From Buchnera aphidicola (Meitanaphis flavogallis) (GTDB taxonomy: Bacteria; Pseudomonadota; Gammaproteobacteria; Enterobacterales; Enterobacteriaceae), in NCBI GenBank assembly GCA_039830035.1, contig CP140038.1, forward strand, positions 372,001-436,000: a DNA stretch of 64,000 nt, in the 5' to 3' direction. The notes under the pieces were generated by a model. It was not told where the DNA came from and did not search any database. It was given only the letters and a program-made list of their open reading frames with translations. Positions 55,660 through 64,000 of this stretch are shown in pieces; within the stretch, counting starts at the first letter, position 1; the number at the start of each line of letters is the position of its first letter. The position numbers were made by a program, and so were the translations under genes.

Positions 55660-57204
55660 TTGATTCCAAAAATACTACACAAAATCAATTGGTTAAAATC
55701 TAATCCAAAAATTATACAAAATATATTAAGAGGCGTTGAACGTGAAGCATTACGCATAAACATAAATGGAAAAATTTCTAAAAACGATCATCCTTATTCT
55801 TTAGGATCAGCTTTAACTCATAAATGGATCACAACTGATTTTTCCGAATCACTAATAGAACTTGTTACTCCACCTACCAGTAATATAAACCATTTATTAA
55901 AAATTTTGCGTGATATTCACAGATTTGTGAATAAAAACATAGATAAAGAATATTTATGGCCATTTAGTCTTCCTCCATTCGTTGAATCTACTAACTCTAT
56001 AGCCTTAGCAAAATACGGACTATCTAATCTTGGTAAAATGAAGACATTATATAGAAAAGGATTAAATAACAGATATGGTACATTAATGAACATTATTTCC
56101 GGAGTTCATTATAATTTTTCATTACCAATGATATTTTGGAAAGAATGGAAAAACAACAATAAACTAGTCCAAAAAAACTTTGTTTCTAATGGATATTTAT
56201 GTTTAATTAGAAATTTTTATCGATTTGGATGGATTATTCCTTATTTATTCGGTACATCTCCAGCTATTGAACCATTTTTTATTGAAAATAAAAAACACAA
56301 TTTAAATTTTATTAAAAAAAATGGAATTTTATTTTTACCATGGTCCACTTCTTTAAGACTAAGTGGTTTAGGTTATACTAATCAATCAATTAAAAATCTG
56401 AAACTAACATTTAATTCTTTAGATAATTATATATCATCACTAAAATATGGTTTATATACAACGTCTGAAAAATTTAAAAAAATAGGATTAATAGATTTTT
56501 ATGGTAATAAGAAGCAAATTAATACTAATATATTGCAAATGGAGAATGAATTATATACTTATATTCGACCTAAAAGAACCACAAAGCTTAACGAAACCAT
56601 TTTAAATTCTTTAAAACAAAAAGGAATTCAATATATAGAAATACGATCATTGGATGTAAATCCCTTTTCATGTATAGGAATTAAAAAAATACAAATATTA
56701 TTATTAGATTTATTTTTAATTTGGTGCGTAATTGCCGATTCTCCAAAAATGACTAATGAAGATCTTCAATATCACTCTAAAAATTGGGAAACAGTTAGTC
56801 TAAAAGGAAGAAAACCTAAACAAAAAATACGTATTAATATATACCATCAAAAGAAATCACTAGAATCAATAGGAAAATATTTAATAGAAGATTTTTTTCA
56901 TATAGCAGAAATTTTAGACTACCAATCCAAAAGCAATCAATATCAAAAAACATGTCAAAAAATATTTAAATATTTTGATAACACTGATTTAACTTATTCT
57001 GAAAAAATTTTAAATCAATATATAAACAATACTATTCAGGGTCTTGGAATGAAATTAGCTATAGAAAATAAAAGTAAACTAAAAAACGAAAAATTAGAAA
57101 AAATATATAAAAATGACTTTATAAACGAAGCATATCGCTCTCATTTCACACAAAAAATGATAGAACTGAATGATAAATTGTATTCAAAAAAATTTTTTTA
57201 TTAA
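55660..57204 (+). CDS. gshA: Glutamate-cysteine ligase GshA
   Basis: A 514-residue enzyme (518 in E. coli) that makes gamma-glutamylcysteine, the first step of glutathione synthesis. I start at TTG 55660, which follows AGAGG by five bases and gives MIPKILHKINWLKSNP, matching E. coli; the open frame extends to 55585 but that segment is a hydrophobic low-complexity run without counterpart. Conserved: GVEREALRIN, LGSALTHKWITTDFSESLIE, ISGVHYNFSLP, RPKRTTK and YIEIRSLDVNPFS. It follows csrA and the tRNAs as in E. coli. Confidence 0.95.
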   Translation: MIPKILHKINWLKSNPKIIQNILRGVEREALRININGKISKNDHPYSLGSALTHKWITTDFSESLIELVTPPTSNINHLLKILRDIHRFVNKNIDKEYLWPFSLPPFVESTNSIALAKYGLSNLGKMKTLYRKGLNNRYGTLMNIISGVHYNFSLPMIFWKEWKNNNKLVQKNFVSNGYLCLIRNFYRFGWIIPYLFGTSPAIEPFFIENKKHNLNFIKKNGILFLPWSTSLRLSGLGYTNQSIKNLKLTFNSLDNYISSLKYGLYTTSEKFKKIGLIDFYGNKKQINTNILQMENELYTYIRPKRTTKLNETILNSLKQKGIQYIEIRSLDVNPFSCIGIKKIQILLLDLFLIWCVIADSPKMTNEDLQYHSKNWETVSLKGRKPKQKIRINIYHQKKSLESIGKYLIEDFFHIAEILDYQSKSNQYQKTCQKIFKYFDNTDLTYSEKILNQYINNTIQGLGMKLAIENKSKLKNEKLEKIYKNDFINEAYRSHFTQKMIELNDKLYSKKFFY

Positions 57205-57479
57205 AAATACTATGATAATATTGATTTTAACAACTAATAATTTTTAAAAAACAAATACATAGAAATAACTCTATATATATCAATATAAAAAATTTATATT
57301 GAAACATAATACAAGAAAATATATATATTAAATTTAATAAATAATATGCTTCTTATTGAGTTATATTAAATAAAATAGTTATATACACAAAATAAATAAT
57401 TGTTGTAATTTAAACTAAATTATATTTAAAATCTAAATATATTTTGATAAACTATTATTTTTATAATAATTTAAATAAA

Positions 57480-58202
57480 ATGCTAATTAAAACACTATTT
57501 ATATTATTGTCTTCTTTCATTACATTACCTTCCAATGAAGGTACAATGTATCAACATCATTACAGAAATTTTTATCAAACTAAATTACTAGCACAAAAAG
57601 TTAATGCTAATATACCAAGTTCATTTTACTGTAGTTGCAAAATATCGTGGATCAAAAAAAAAGGTATTCCACAACTACAATCTTGTGGCTATCGAATTCG
57701 AAAAAACACAAATAGAGCTAATCGAATAGAATGGGAACATGTAGTACCAGCATGGCAATTTGGACATTTAAAACAATGTTGGAAACAAGGTGGAAGAAAA
57801 AATTGTGCTCACGATACAAATTATGAGAAAATAGAAACGGATTTACATAACTTACAACCAGTAATTGGAGAAATTAATGCAGACCGAAGTAATTTTATGT
57901 ATGGAGAACTAGATAAAAAACAAAAAAATCAATATGGACGTTGTTCAATGAAAATTGATTTTAAAAATAAAATAGCAGAACCACCAGACAAATCTAAAGG
58001 AATTATTGCCAGAACCTACTTCTATATGAATAAAACCTATAAATTAAATATTTCTAATAAACAAATGAAATTATTTAATAAATGGAATAAAAAATATCCT
58101 ATTAGCATTTGGGAATGTAAAAGAGATAAACTAATTTTTCAAATTCAAGGAAATCATAACCCTTACGTATATTCTAATTGTATTAAAACCATTAAAAAAT
58201 AA
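57480..58202 (+). CDS. endA: DNA-specific endonuclease I (EndA)
   Basis: A 240-residue nuclease (235 in E. coli) secreted to the periplasm, where it cleaves double-stranded DNA. From ATG 57480 there is a short signal peptide (MLIKTLFILLSSFITLP). The mature part keeps FYCSCKISW, SCGYRIRKNTNRANRIEWEHVVPAWQFGH-type sequence with the catalytic His, and the HNLQP motif. Eight cysteines typical of EndA are present, consistent with disulfides in the periplasm. TTG 57444 would add 12 residues and is not preferred. No clear ribosome site is visible for either start. Confidence 0.92.
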   Translation: MLIKTLFILLSSFITLPSNEGTMYQHHYRNFYQTKLLAQKVNANIPSSFYCSCKISWIKKKGIPQLQSCGYRIRKNTNRANRIEWEHVVPAWQFGHLKQCWKQGGRKNCAHDTNYEKIETDLHNLQPVIGEINADRSNFMYGELDKKQKNQYGRCSMKIDFKNKIAEPPDKSKGIIARTYFYMNKTYKLNISNKQMKLFNKWNKKYPISIWECKRDKLIFQIQGNHNPYVYSNCIKTIKK

Positions 58203-58331
58203 AAAACCATCAATAACATGAACTAAAAAATTTAAATATAATATTATTTACATTAATACCCAAAATATAAAAATTTATTATTAAGATGATACAAAACTGA
58301 AAGAGATTATTTAACTATTAATATTATAGTA

Positions 58332-58919
58332 TTAACACTTCCAAATCCATAATTTATTAGGTGTTAAAACTAAAGGTAAAGAAAATTCCCAAGGAAAAGG
58401 AATAATTTTATCAACTAACTGAAAATTGTAGGCTAATCCAATGGGAAAAAATCCTTTTTTTTTCCAATTACTTAAAATTTTGTCGTAAAATCCTCCACCC
58501 ATTCCCAAACGATAACCAAATTTATCAAAAGTCACTAGTGGAACAAAAATTACATCCATATCGTTACAAGATAAAACCATATTTTTATTTAAAATTGGTT
58601 CAAAAATATTAAATACATTTAATTTTAAACAAGTATTAGGAAAATATTGAGAAAATAATAATTTTTTATCGCAAATTGAGTCAATAATTGGCAAAAAAAC
58701 ATTATATTTTTTTTTCCATAATTTTAAAATTAATGCATGAGTATCGATTTCTCCATCAAAAGAAAAAAAAATAGCAACATTTTTAGCAATACGCAAACGT
58801 TCACAATAAAAAGCTAAATTAGAAATATTTATAGATGCGATTATTTTTTCCTTCAACATCACATTTTTTCTCAATTTTCTAAAATACTCTCTTTGAATAT
58901 TACGATTTATAAATAGCAT
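58332..58919 (-). CDS. fau: 5-formyltetrahydrofolate cyclo-ligase (YgfA)
   Basis: A 195-residue enzyme that converts 5-formyl-THF to 5,10-methenyl-THF with ATP, recovering folate cofactor. The signature GYRLGMGGGFYDKIL near residues 135-150 carries the substrate and phosphate-binding site. FSFDGEIDTHALI and the C-terminal LPLVLTPNKLWIW match E. coli. It lies 65 bp after zapA on the same strand; the 6S RNA gene that separates them in E. coli does not fit in that gap. Confidence 0.93.
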   Translation of the reverse strand: MLFINRNIQREYFRKLRKNVMLKEKIIASINISNLAFYCERLRIAKNVAIFFSFDGEIDTHALILKLWKKKYNVFLPIIDSICDKKLLFSQYFPNTCLKLNVFNIFEPILNKNMVLSCNDMDVIFVPLVTFDKFGYRLGMGGGFYDKILSNWKKKGFFPIGLAYNFQLVDKIIPFPWEFSLPLVLTPNKLWIWKC

Positions 58920-58984
58920 ACAATAACATCATACAAAGAAAAGTGATTACATATCATATAAAAAATTAATATAAAATAACTATA

Positions 58985-59269
58985 CTAAAATTTAATTATC
59001 TTCAATTTATTTAAATACGAAATAATTTTTTTGGATCTTAAAATAATTTCTTTTATTTTCAATTTTTCATGCTCTAATTCATAAGATATATTTAACGCTG
59101 TTACAAGTACTAAATGCTCTGTGTTAGATACTCCAGTTTTAATCTTTAAATTCTGTAATTTTTGATTCAAACTATTAACCGCATTATATAAGTCGTTTTT
59201 AAGTCCATTAGGACAATTAACTTTTAATAATTGACCAAAAATATTAACCTCTATACATTGAACTGGCAT
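58985..59269 (-). CDS. zapA: Cell division protein ZapA
   Basis: A small FtsZ-ring-associated protein that bundles FtsZ filaments at midcell. From ATG 59269 it has 94 residues (109 in E. coli); MPVQCIEVNIFGQLLKVNCP aligns column by column with the E. coli start. TTG 59287 would add six residues. The globular head is followed by a C-terminal coiled coil (about 62-92), and the diagnostic VTALNISYELEHEK is conserved. The coiled coil is shortened. It precedes fau as in E. coli. Confidence 0.92.
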   Translation of the reverse strand: MPVQCIEVNIFGQLLKVNCPNGLKNDLYNAVNSLNQKLQNLKIKTGVSNTEHLVLVTALNISYELEHEKLKIKEIILRSKKIISYLNKLKIIKF

Positions 59270-59610
59270 TTTATTTATACTATCCAATATAAACCAATTA
59301 AATTATTTTTAATAACGCATTTGAGTGCTATTAATGAAATACAATATGCAATATTTATCATATAATATACATAAAGTATTTAAATGTTTATAAAATAATT
59401 ATGACACATACATAAGCATAAGTATTTACACAAATATACGATATTTTCATACAAAAATTTTAAAACTAAAAATATAAAACATTAATTAACTAAAATATGT
59501 TTTTAACAAATATTTTATTAATTTTAAAGTTTATACATATCTTCAATATTAACTAACGTAAAATATCTCTAAAAGATAAATACATTATATAAAACATATT
59601 TTATATAATA
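59270..59610. other. rpiA-zapA spacer, 341 bp, no gene seen
   Basis: AT-rich sequence between rpiA and zapA, both on the minus strand. It should contain the zapA-fau promoter and the end of the rpiA transcript, but I found no convincing hairpin or promoter. Confidence 0.45.
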
Positions 59611-60270
59611 TTATTTTTTCATAACTATTATACCTGATTGTTTGCTAATTAAAGCAATATCTGCTGTACGAGTTGCAAACAATCCCACACTCACTACTCC
59701 AGGTAAAGAATTAATTTTATGTTCCATTTTGATTGGATCTAATATTTTAAAATCATACACATCAACAATTATATTCCCATTATCTGTAACAACATTTCGT
59801 CTAATTTTTGGTATACCACCTAATTTTATCAATTTATCTAGTATATAAGAAATAGACATAGGTATAATTTCAATAGGTAACGGGAATGTTCCTAATACTT
59901 GTACCAATTTCGATTCATCTGCAATACAAATAAAAGTTTTAGCTGCAGAAGCTATAATTTTTTCTCTAGTTAACGCAGCACCTCCTCCTTTGATCATTTG
60001 TAATTTAAAATTTATCTCATCTGCACTATCTATATATAACATTAACGATTTAATATCACTCAAATTATATACAGGAATTCCATGTTTTTTTAAAAATAGT
60101 GTCGAAGAACTAGAACTAGACACCACTCCATGAACTAAATTTTTAGTATAACTTAATGCTTCAATAAAATAAGATACAGTTGAACCTGTTCCAATACCAA
60201 TTACTGAACCGGGATAAATATAGTCCAAAACAGCTTTTGCGACAGATTTTTTCAATTCTCTAGAATCCAT
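59611..60270 (-). CDS. rpiA: Ribose-5-phosphate isomerase A
   Basis: A 219-residue enzyme, the same length as in E. coli, that interconverts ribose-5-phosphate and ribulose-5-phosphate in the pentose phosphate pathway, supplying PRPP precursors. GIGTGSTVSYFIEAL forms the phosphate loop, and DSADEINFKLQMIKGGGAALTREKI carries the catalytic Asp/Glu/Lys residues. FPLPIEIIP is also conserved. It lies upstream of zapA-fau, as part of the same region in E. coli. Confidence 0.97.
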   Translation of the reverse strand: MDSRELKKSVAKAVLDYIYPGSVIGIGTGSTVSYFIEALSYTKNLVHGVVSSSSSSTLFLKKHGIPVYNLSDIKSLMLYIDSADEINFKLQMIKGGGAALTREKIIASAAKTFICIADESKLVQVLGTFPLPIEIIPMSISYILDKLIKLGGIPKIRRNVVTDNGNIIVDVYDFKILDPIKMEHKINSLPGVVSVGLFATRTADIALISKQSGIIVMKK

Positions 60271-60454
60271 AAAATAAAACCTATACTAAATTTTATTATT
60301 TATAACAATTAAATTTATTTTAAATTTTATTATTATGTGCTTTAACTCACAATATATTTAAATAAATAGATAAAAAAGAACATTATTTGATTTTTTAGAC
60401 AAGAACTACACCATTGTTTTTAATTTAAATTATACTTTTTATAAACAAGTATGT

Positions 60455-60525
60455 CTGGGGTACCTGGATTTGAACCAGGGATGCCGGTATCAAAAACCGG
60501 TGCCTTACCACTTGGCTATACCCCA
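60455..60525 (-). tRNA. glnU: tRNA-Gln (anticodon TTG)
   Basis: A 71-nt tRNA. The acceptor is TGGGGTA/TACCCCA with discriminator G, and the first pair is U-A as in E. coli tRNA-Gln. The anticodon arm ACCGG-TTTTTGA-type loop gives TTG (reads CAA/CAG). The T arm is CCTGG-TTCAAAT-CCAGG. CCA is not encoded. It is the last of three tRNAs in the order Met-Leu-Gln, corresponding to E. coli metT-leuW-glnU. Confidence 0.97.
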
Positions 60526-60549
60526 AAATAATTACTTAAATATTACATA

Positions 60550-60631
60550 TGCGGAAGGCGAGACTCGAACTCGCAAACCTAATGGTGCCAGAACCTAAAT
60601 CTGGTGCGTCTACCAATTTCGCCACTTCCAC
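60550..60631 (-). tRNA. leuW: tRNA-Leu (anticodon TAG)
   Basis: An 82-nt class II tRNA. The acceptor is GTGGAAG/CTTCCGC with a T-G pair at 2-71, where E. coli has C-G. The anticodon arm CCAGA-TTTAGGT-TCTGG gives TAG (reads CUN). The T arm is GCGAG-TTCGAGT-CTCGC. CCA is not encoded; discriminator A is followed by TATG. Confidence 0.96.
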
Positions 60632-60660
60632 ACTCTAAAATTTTATTTTTTTTAATTTAG

Positions 60661-60734
60661 TAGCTACGACAGGAATCGAACCTGTGACCTCAGCGTTATG
60701 AGTGCTGTGCTCTATCCGACTGAGCTACGTAGCC
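60661..60734 (-). tRNA. metT: tRNA-Met (elongator, anticodon CAT)
   Basis: A 74-nt tRNA most like E. coli elongator tRNA-Met (GGCTACGTAGCTCAGT 5' end), not initiator or Ile2. The acceptor is GGCTACG/CGTAGCT with a G-U pair at 1-72 and discriminator A. The anticodon loop CTCATAA gives CAT. The anticodon stem CAGCA/CGCTG has four pairs and an A-C mismatch next to the loop. CCA is not encoded. It is first in the Met-Leu-Gln cluster, directly after a strong promoter. Confidence 0.95.
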
Positions 60735-60763
60735 GGGAAATATAAAATTATTTTATACTTTAA

Positions 60764-60792
60764 ATTATGCTGTGTTATACTAATAATGTCAA
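60764..60792 (-). promoter_or_regulatory. Sigma-70 promoter of the tRNA Met-Leu-Gln cluster
   Basis: On the minus strand TTGACA (60792-60787) is followed after exactly 17 bp by CATAAT (60769-60764). The -35 box is a perfect consensus, and the -10 box differs only at position 1 and position 3. The expected start of transcription lies about 20-25 bp before tRNA-Met. This is the clearest promoter in the window. Confidence 0.85.
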
Positions 60793-60952
60793 TAATGATT
60801 TTTAAAAAGATATAACTATGTAAACAATGATCTTTATAAAACAATTAATACTATAGTACTAAAATTATCTATTAACTAGCTATTTGTTTTTATTTGTTTT
60901 TATTTTTTTAATTTCTCTTCGTTATTTTAGATAAATATCTACAGGAAATAAA

Positions 60953-62626
60953 ATGAATAATCAAAATAAAAAAGTACATAATTATAATTTCATTCAAAAA
61001 ATAATTTATCATGATTTAAAAAAGAACACAGTAAAAAGTATTAAAACACGTTTTCCTCCTGAACCTAATGGTTACTTACATATTGGACATGCGAAATCTA
61101 TATTTTTAAATTTTTATTTAGCTAAACAATTTCAAGGTACATTTAATCTTCGTTTTGATGATACTAATCCTAGAAAAGAAAATGTTCACTACATTAATGG
61201 AATAATTGAAGATATAAAATGGTTAGAATGCGAATGGGATAACAAAATATTTTATACATCTTCTTATTTTAAAATTATTTACCAATATGCTAAAGAACTA
61301 ATTATGAAAGGATTAGCTTACGTTGATCAATTGAACAAAGAAGAAATACGAAAATATAGAGGTACGTTAACTTCACCCGGAGTAAATAGTCCATATCGAA
61401 TGCGTACTATTAAAGAAAATTTATCATTATTTAAAAAAATGAAATATGGATATTTTTCTGAAGGAAATGCATGTTTGAGAGCAAAAATCGATATGAAATC
61501 GCCTTTAATGGTCATGAGAGATCCTGTATTATATCGAATTTTATTTTCAAAACATCATCAAACCAAAACAAAATGGTGCATATATCCCACATATGATTTT
61601 GCTCATTGTATTTCCGATTCTATAGAAAAAATAACACATTCTATATGTACGTTAGAATTTCAAGACAATCGAAAATTATATGAATGGATATTAAATAATA
61701 TTAATGTTACTCATTATCCTCGCCAATATGAGTTTTCTAGATTAAAATTAGAATACTCTGTATTATCTAAAAGAAAACTACAACTCTTAATAACTAACAA
61801 TATCGTAACTGGATGGGATGATCCTAGAATGCCAACCATTTCTGGATTAAAACGAAGAGGATACACATCTTCCTCTATACGCAAATTTTGTGAAAAAATT
61901 GGAGTTACAAAACAAGAGAACATCATAGAATTATCACTATTAGAATCTTGTATTCGAAGTGAATTAAATATAAATACTATTCGTTATATGGCAGTTATTA
62001 ACCCAATAAAGATATATATTTGCAATTTATCTGATGATTATACAGAAATATTAACAATTCCAAATCACCCTAATATTAATACTATGGGAACACATAAATC
62101 TATTTTTAGTAATAAAATATACATAGATCGTTTTGATTTTCAAGAAAATAACACTATACTACATAAAAAATTAACCATAGGAAACGAAATCAGATTACGT
62201 CATGCTTATACTATTTGTGCAAAAAAAATAATCAAAGATGCTGATAATAACATAACTAAAATCATTTGCACATATGACAAAAATACATTAGGAAAAAATC
62301 CTATTTATAAAAAAGTATCAGGAGTAATTCATTGGATTTCTGAAAAAAATGCATTACCAGCTCAATTTAATTTATATGAAAAATTGTTTTTACTAAAAGA
62401 TCCTGAAACACAAACAGATTTCTTAAAGTACGTTAACAGAAATTCATTAATTATTAAAACAGGATTCATAGAATCTGATATAATACATAACATCTCTAAA
62501 AATAGATATCAATTTGAAAGAGAAGGATATTTTTGTCTTGATAAAAATTATTCTATTAAAAATAACTTAATATTTAACAGGATAGTAACATTAAAAGATA
62601 ATATAAAAAAAAATATTAACAAATAA
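60953..62626 (+). CDS. glnS: Glutaminyl-tRNA synthetase
   Basis: A 557-residue class Ib synthetase (554 in E. coli). The HIGH motif is in PPEPNGYLHIGHAKS near residue 38, and the KMSKS equivalent is VLSKRK near residue 268. RFDDTNPRKE and YPTYDFAHCISDSIE, which contact substrate, are conserved, and the C-terminal half forms two anticodon-binding beta barrels. Start ATG 60953 has AGGA seven bases upstream. It sits next to its cognate tRNA-Gln(TTG), which is transcribed divergently. Confidence 0.97.
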   Translation: MNNQNKKVHNYNFIQKIIYHDLKKNTVKSIKTRFPPEPNGYLHIGHAKSIFLNFYLAKQFQGTFNLRFDDTNPRKENVHYINGIIEDIKWLECEWDNKIFYTSSYFKIIYQYAKELIMKGLAYVDQLNKEEIRKYRGTLTSPGVNSPYRMRTIKENLSLFKKMKYGYFSEGNACLRAKIDMKSPLMVMRDPVLYRILFSKHHQTKTKWCIYPTYDFAHCISDSIEKITHSICTLEFQDNRKLYEWILNNINVTHYPRQYEFSRLKLEYSVLSKRKLQLLITNNIVTGWDDPRMPTISGLKRRGYTSSSIRKFCEKIGVTKQENIIELSLLESCIRSELNINTIRYMAVINPIKIYICNLSDDYTEILTIPNHPNINTMGTHKSIFSNKIYIDRFDFQENNTILHKKLTIGNEIRLRHAYTICAKKIIKDADNNITKIICTYDKNTLGKNPIYKKVSGVIHWISEKNALPAQFNLYEKLFLLKDPETQTDFLKYVNRNSLIIKTGFIESDIIHNISKNRYQFEREGYFCLDKNYSIKNNLIFNRIVTLKDNIKKNINK

Positions 62627-62988
62627 TACATATTATTTAGTAAACATCTTATACAAGATATACTATAAATTTCATAATTTTATATCTATGGTTAAAATAT
62701 TTGACTTTAAACACACACCTAAATATCGTCTAATAAAATTAATATTTTATTCATTAGAAACGCATATCCAATAATTTAAACAACTAATTTAAAATATTTT
62801 ATATCTACACGAAAATTATACAATAATTAATATTATTAACTAACTATAATTAAAAAACTCATTTTAAAAAATAGATTCTATATGACATTTACTAAAAAAA
62901 CAACGTTCAACATAACCTTAAAAACTATAGACTATCATTTCATTTTTTAACAATCTTGTTCGATATTTCATCCACATGTTGGTTAAAT
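62627..62988. other. glnS-pyrG spacer, 362 bp, no gene seen
   Basis: AT-rich sequence between two plus-strand genes. No RNA gene, hairpin with a T tract, or convincing promoter was recognised. The last 20 bp before pyrG contain only a weak TTGG as a ribosome site. Confidence 0.45.
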
Positions 62989-64000
62989 ATGACAACACAT
63001 TATATTTTTATAACTGGAGGTGTAGTATCATCTCTCGGAAAAGGTATTACAACAGCGTCTTTGGCTGCAATTCTTGAAGCACGAAATCTCAATGTAACTA
63101 TTATAAAATTAGATCCATATATTAACATAGATCCAGGTACTATAAGTCCGATACAACACGGCGAAGTTTTTGTTACCGAAGATGGTGCAGAAACAGATCT
63201 AGATTTAGGACACTACGAACGATTTATTAGAAATAAAATGACTCGTTGTAATAACTTTACTACAGGCAGTATTTATTCTGAAGTTCTTCAAAAAGAAAGA
63301 AATGGAGATTATTTAGGTGCTACTATTCAAGTTATTCCGCATATTACTAATGCCATAAAAGATAGAATTTTTGAATGTTCAAAAAATAAAGACATTATTT
63401 TTGTAGAAATAGGAGGTACAGTAGGTGATATAGAATCTTTACCATTTTTAGAAGCTATTAGACAAATGGCAGTAGATGTAGGAAAAAAAAATACTATATA
63501 TATTCATTTAACTCTAGTACCCTACATATCTACTACAGGCGAAATTAAAACTAAGCCTACTCAACATTCAGTTAAAGAACTACTATCTATTGGAATACAA
63601 CCAGACATATTAATATGTCGCTCAAGAAGAACGATTTCAATTATTGAACGCAAAAAAATTGCTTTATTTTGTAATGTTTCAGAAAAATCAGTTATTTCAT
63701 TAAAAGATGTTAAATCCATTTATACTATTCCTAAATTATTAAATGCCCAAAAAGTTGATGATTTAATTTGTAATCATTTTAGATTATATGCTCCTAAAGC
63801 CAATTTATCAGAATGGGATCAAGTTATATACGACGAATACAATTCTACACAAACAGTAACCATCGGAATTATTGGAAAATACGTTGAATTACCAGATGCT
63901 TATAAATCTGTCATAGAAGCGTTAAAACATGGTGGGCTAAAGCATAAAACAATTATTAATATAAAATTAATTGATTCAAAAAAAATTAAAAAATCAAATA
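62989..64000 (+). CDS. pyrG: CTP synthase PyrG, N-terminal part
   Basis: CTP synthase makes CTP from UTP, ATP and glutamine. Start ATG 62989 gives MTTHYIFITGGVVSSLGKG, matching E. coli PyrG. The P-loop segment SSLGKGITTASLA, LDPYINIDPGT, EDGAETDLDLGHYERF, IGGTVGDIESLPFLEAIRQM and TKPTQHSVKELL of the synthetase domain are conserved. The beginning of the glutaminase domain (GIIGKYVELPDAYKSVIEAL) is visible. The frame is open to the right edge at about residue 337 of an expected ~545, so the glutaminase triad is outside the window. It completes the pyrimidine set with pyrB/pyrI. Confidence 0.97.
   Translation, partial: MTTHYIFITGGVVSSLGKGITTASLAAILEARNLNVTIIKLDPYINIDPGTISPIQHGEVFVTEDGAETDLDLGHYERFIRNKMTRCNNFTTGSIYSEVLQKERNGDYLGATIQVIPHITNAIKDRIFECSKNKDIIFVEIGGTVGDIESLPFLEAIRQMAVDVGKKNTIYIHLTLVPYISTTGEIKTKPTQHSVKELLSIGIQPDILICRSRRTISIIERKKIALFCNVSEKSVISLKDVKSIYTIPKLLNAQKVDDLICNHFRLYAPKANLSEWDQVIYDEYNSTQTVTIGIIGKYVELPDAYKSVIEALKHGGLKHKTIINIKLIDSKKIKKSN

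Noticed and set aside
58920..58984. Possible 6S RNA (ssrS) between zapA and fau, as in E. coli
   Set aside because: Only 65 bp separate the two genes, far too short for the ~180-nt RNA.
1..64000. CRISPR arrays, insertion sequences, prophage genes, toxin-antitoxin or defence modules
   Set aside because: None seen: no spaced identical repeats, no transposase or integrase motifs, and every sizeable ORF is either a recognised housekeeping gene or a shadow frame.

Overview
This window is a stretch of chromosome from Buchnera aphidicola, the obligate endosymbiont of aphids. The support is the extreme A+T bias of codons and spacers, single-copy housekeeping genes whose products align almost end to end with Escherichia coli, E. 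coli-like gene order with many genes missing, and a type II 3-dehydroquinase in place of the E. coli type I enzyme. I cannot assign the aphid subfamily from sequence alone. I see no prophage, insertion sequence, CRISPR array, secretion cluster or other accessory island.

Layout. 1-5860 (+): end of fabG, then acpP, tmk, holB, ycfH, ptsG, hinT and lpoB, a shortened form of the E. coli fabG-to-lpoB region. 6358-8995 (-): asnS and pncB, followed by a gene-free stretch of almost 1 kb. 9960-17547: uup (+), then trhO, valS and pepA (-). 18168-21199 (+): argF, pyrB, pyrI, ridA. 21462-37838 (-): the classical expression operon nusA-infB-rbfA-truB-rpsO-pnp-deaD, preceded by secG-tRNA-Leu and by glmM, ftsH-rlmE and greA. 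38237-41696 (+): ibaG-murA and rplU-rpmA-obgE. 41939-42775 (-): rplM-rpsI. 43271-48219 (+): pheA, ffh and rpsP-rimM-trmD-rplS. 48378-64000: tldD (-), aroQ (+), rluD (-), alaS, csrA, tRNA-Ser, tRNA-Arg, gshA and endA (+), zapA-fau and rpiA (-), a tRNA-Met/Leu/Gln cluster (-), glnS (+) and the start of pyrG (+).

Function. Most genes serve translation (six tRNAs, five aminoacyl-tRNA synthetases, six ribosomal proteins, IF2, and ribosome or tRNA maturation factors), transcription and RNA turnover (NusA, GreA, PNPase, DeaD), membrane and envelope work (SecG, Ffh, FtsH, GlmM, MurA, LpoB), and small-molecule supply (PheA and AroQ for aromatic amino acids, ArgF for arginine, PyrB/PyrI/PyrG for pyrimidines, PncB for NAD, GshA for glutathione, PtsG for glucose). 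PheA has changed residues at its feedback-inhibition motifs, as expected of a symbiont that overproduces phenylalanine for its host.

What stands out. (1) A perfect, spacerless 126-bp palindrome (32225-32350) abuts the 3' end of tRNA-Leu(GAG). (2) pyrB and rimM are each out of frame by one missing A at an A10 run, while everything around the lesions is conserved; slippage at the run would repair both. (3) rimM and lpoB have no ATG, GTG or TTG at the expected start and probably initiate at ATT and ATA. (4) A 27-bp-stem hairpin separates rpmA from obgE. (5) The Met-Leu-Gln tRNA cluster has a textbook sigma-70 promoter. No unknown multi-gene system was found.
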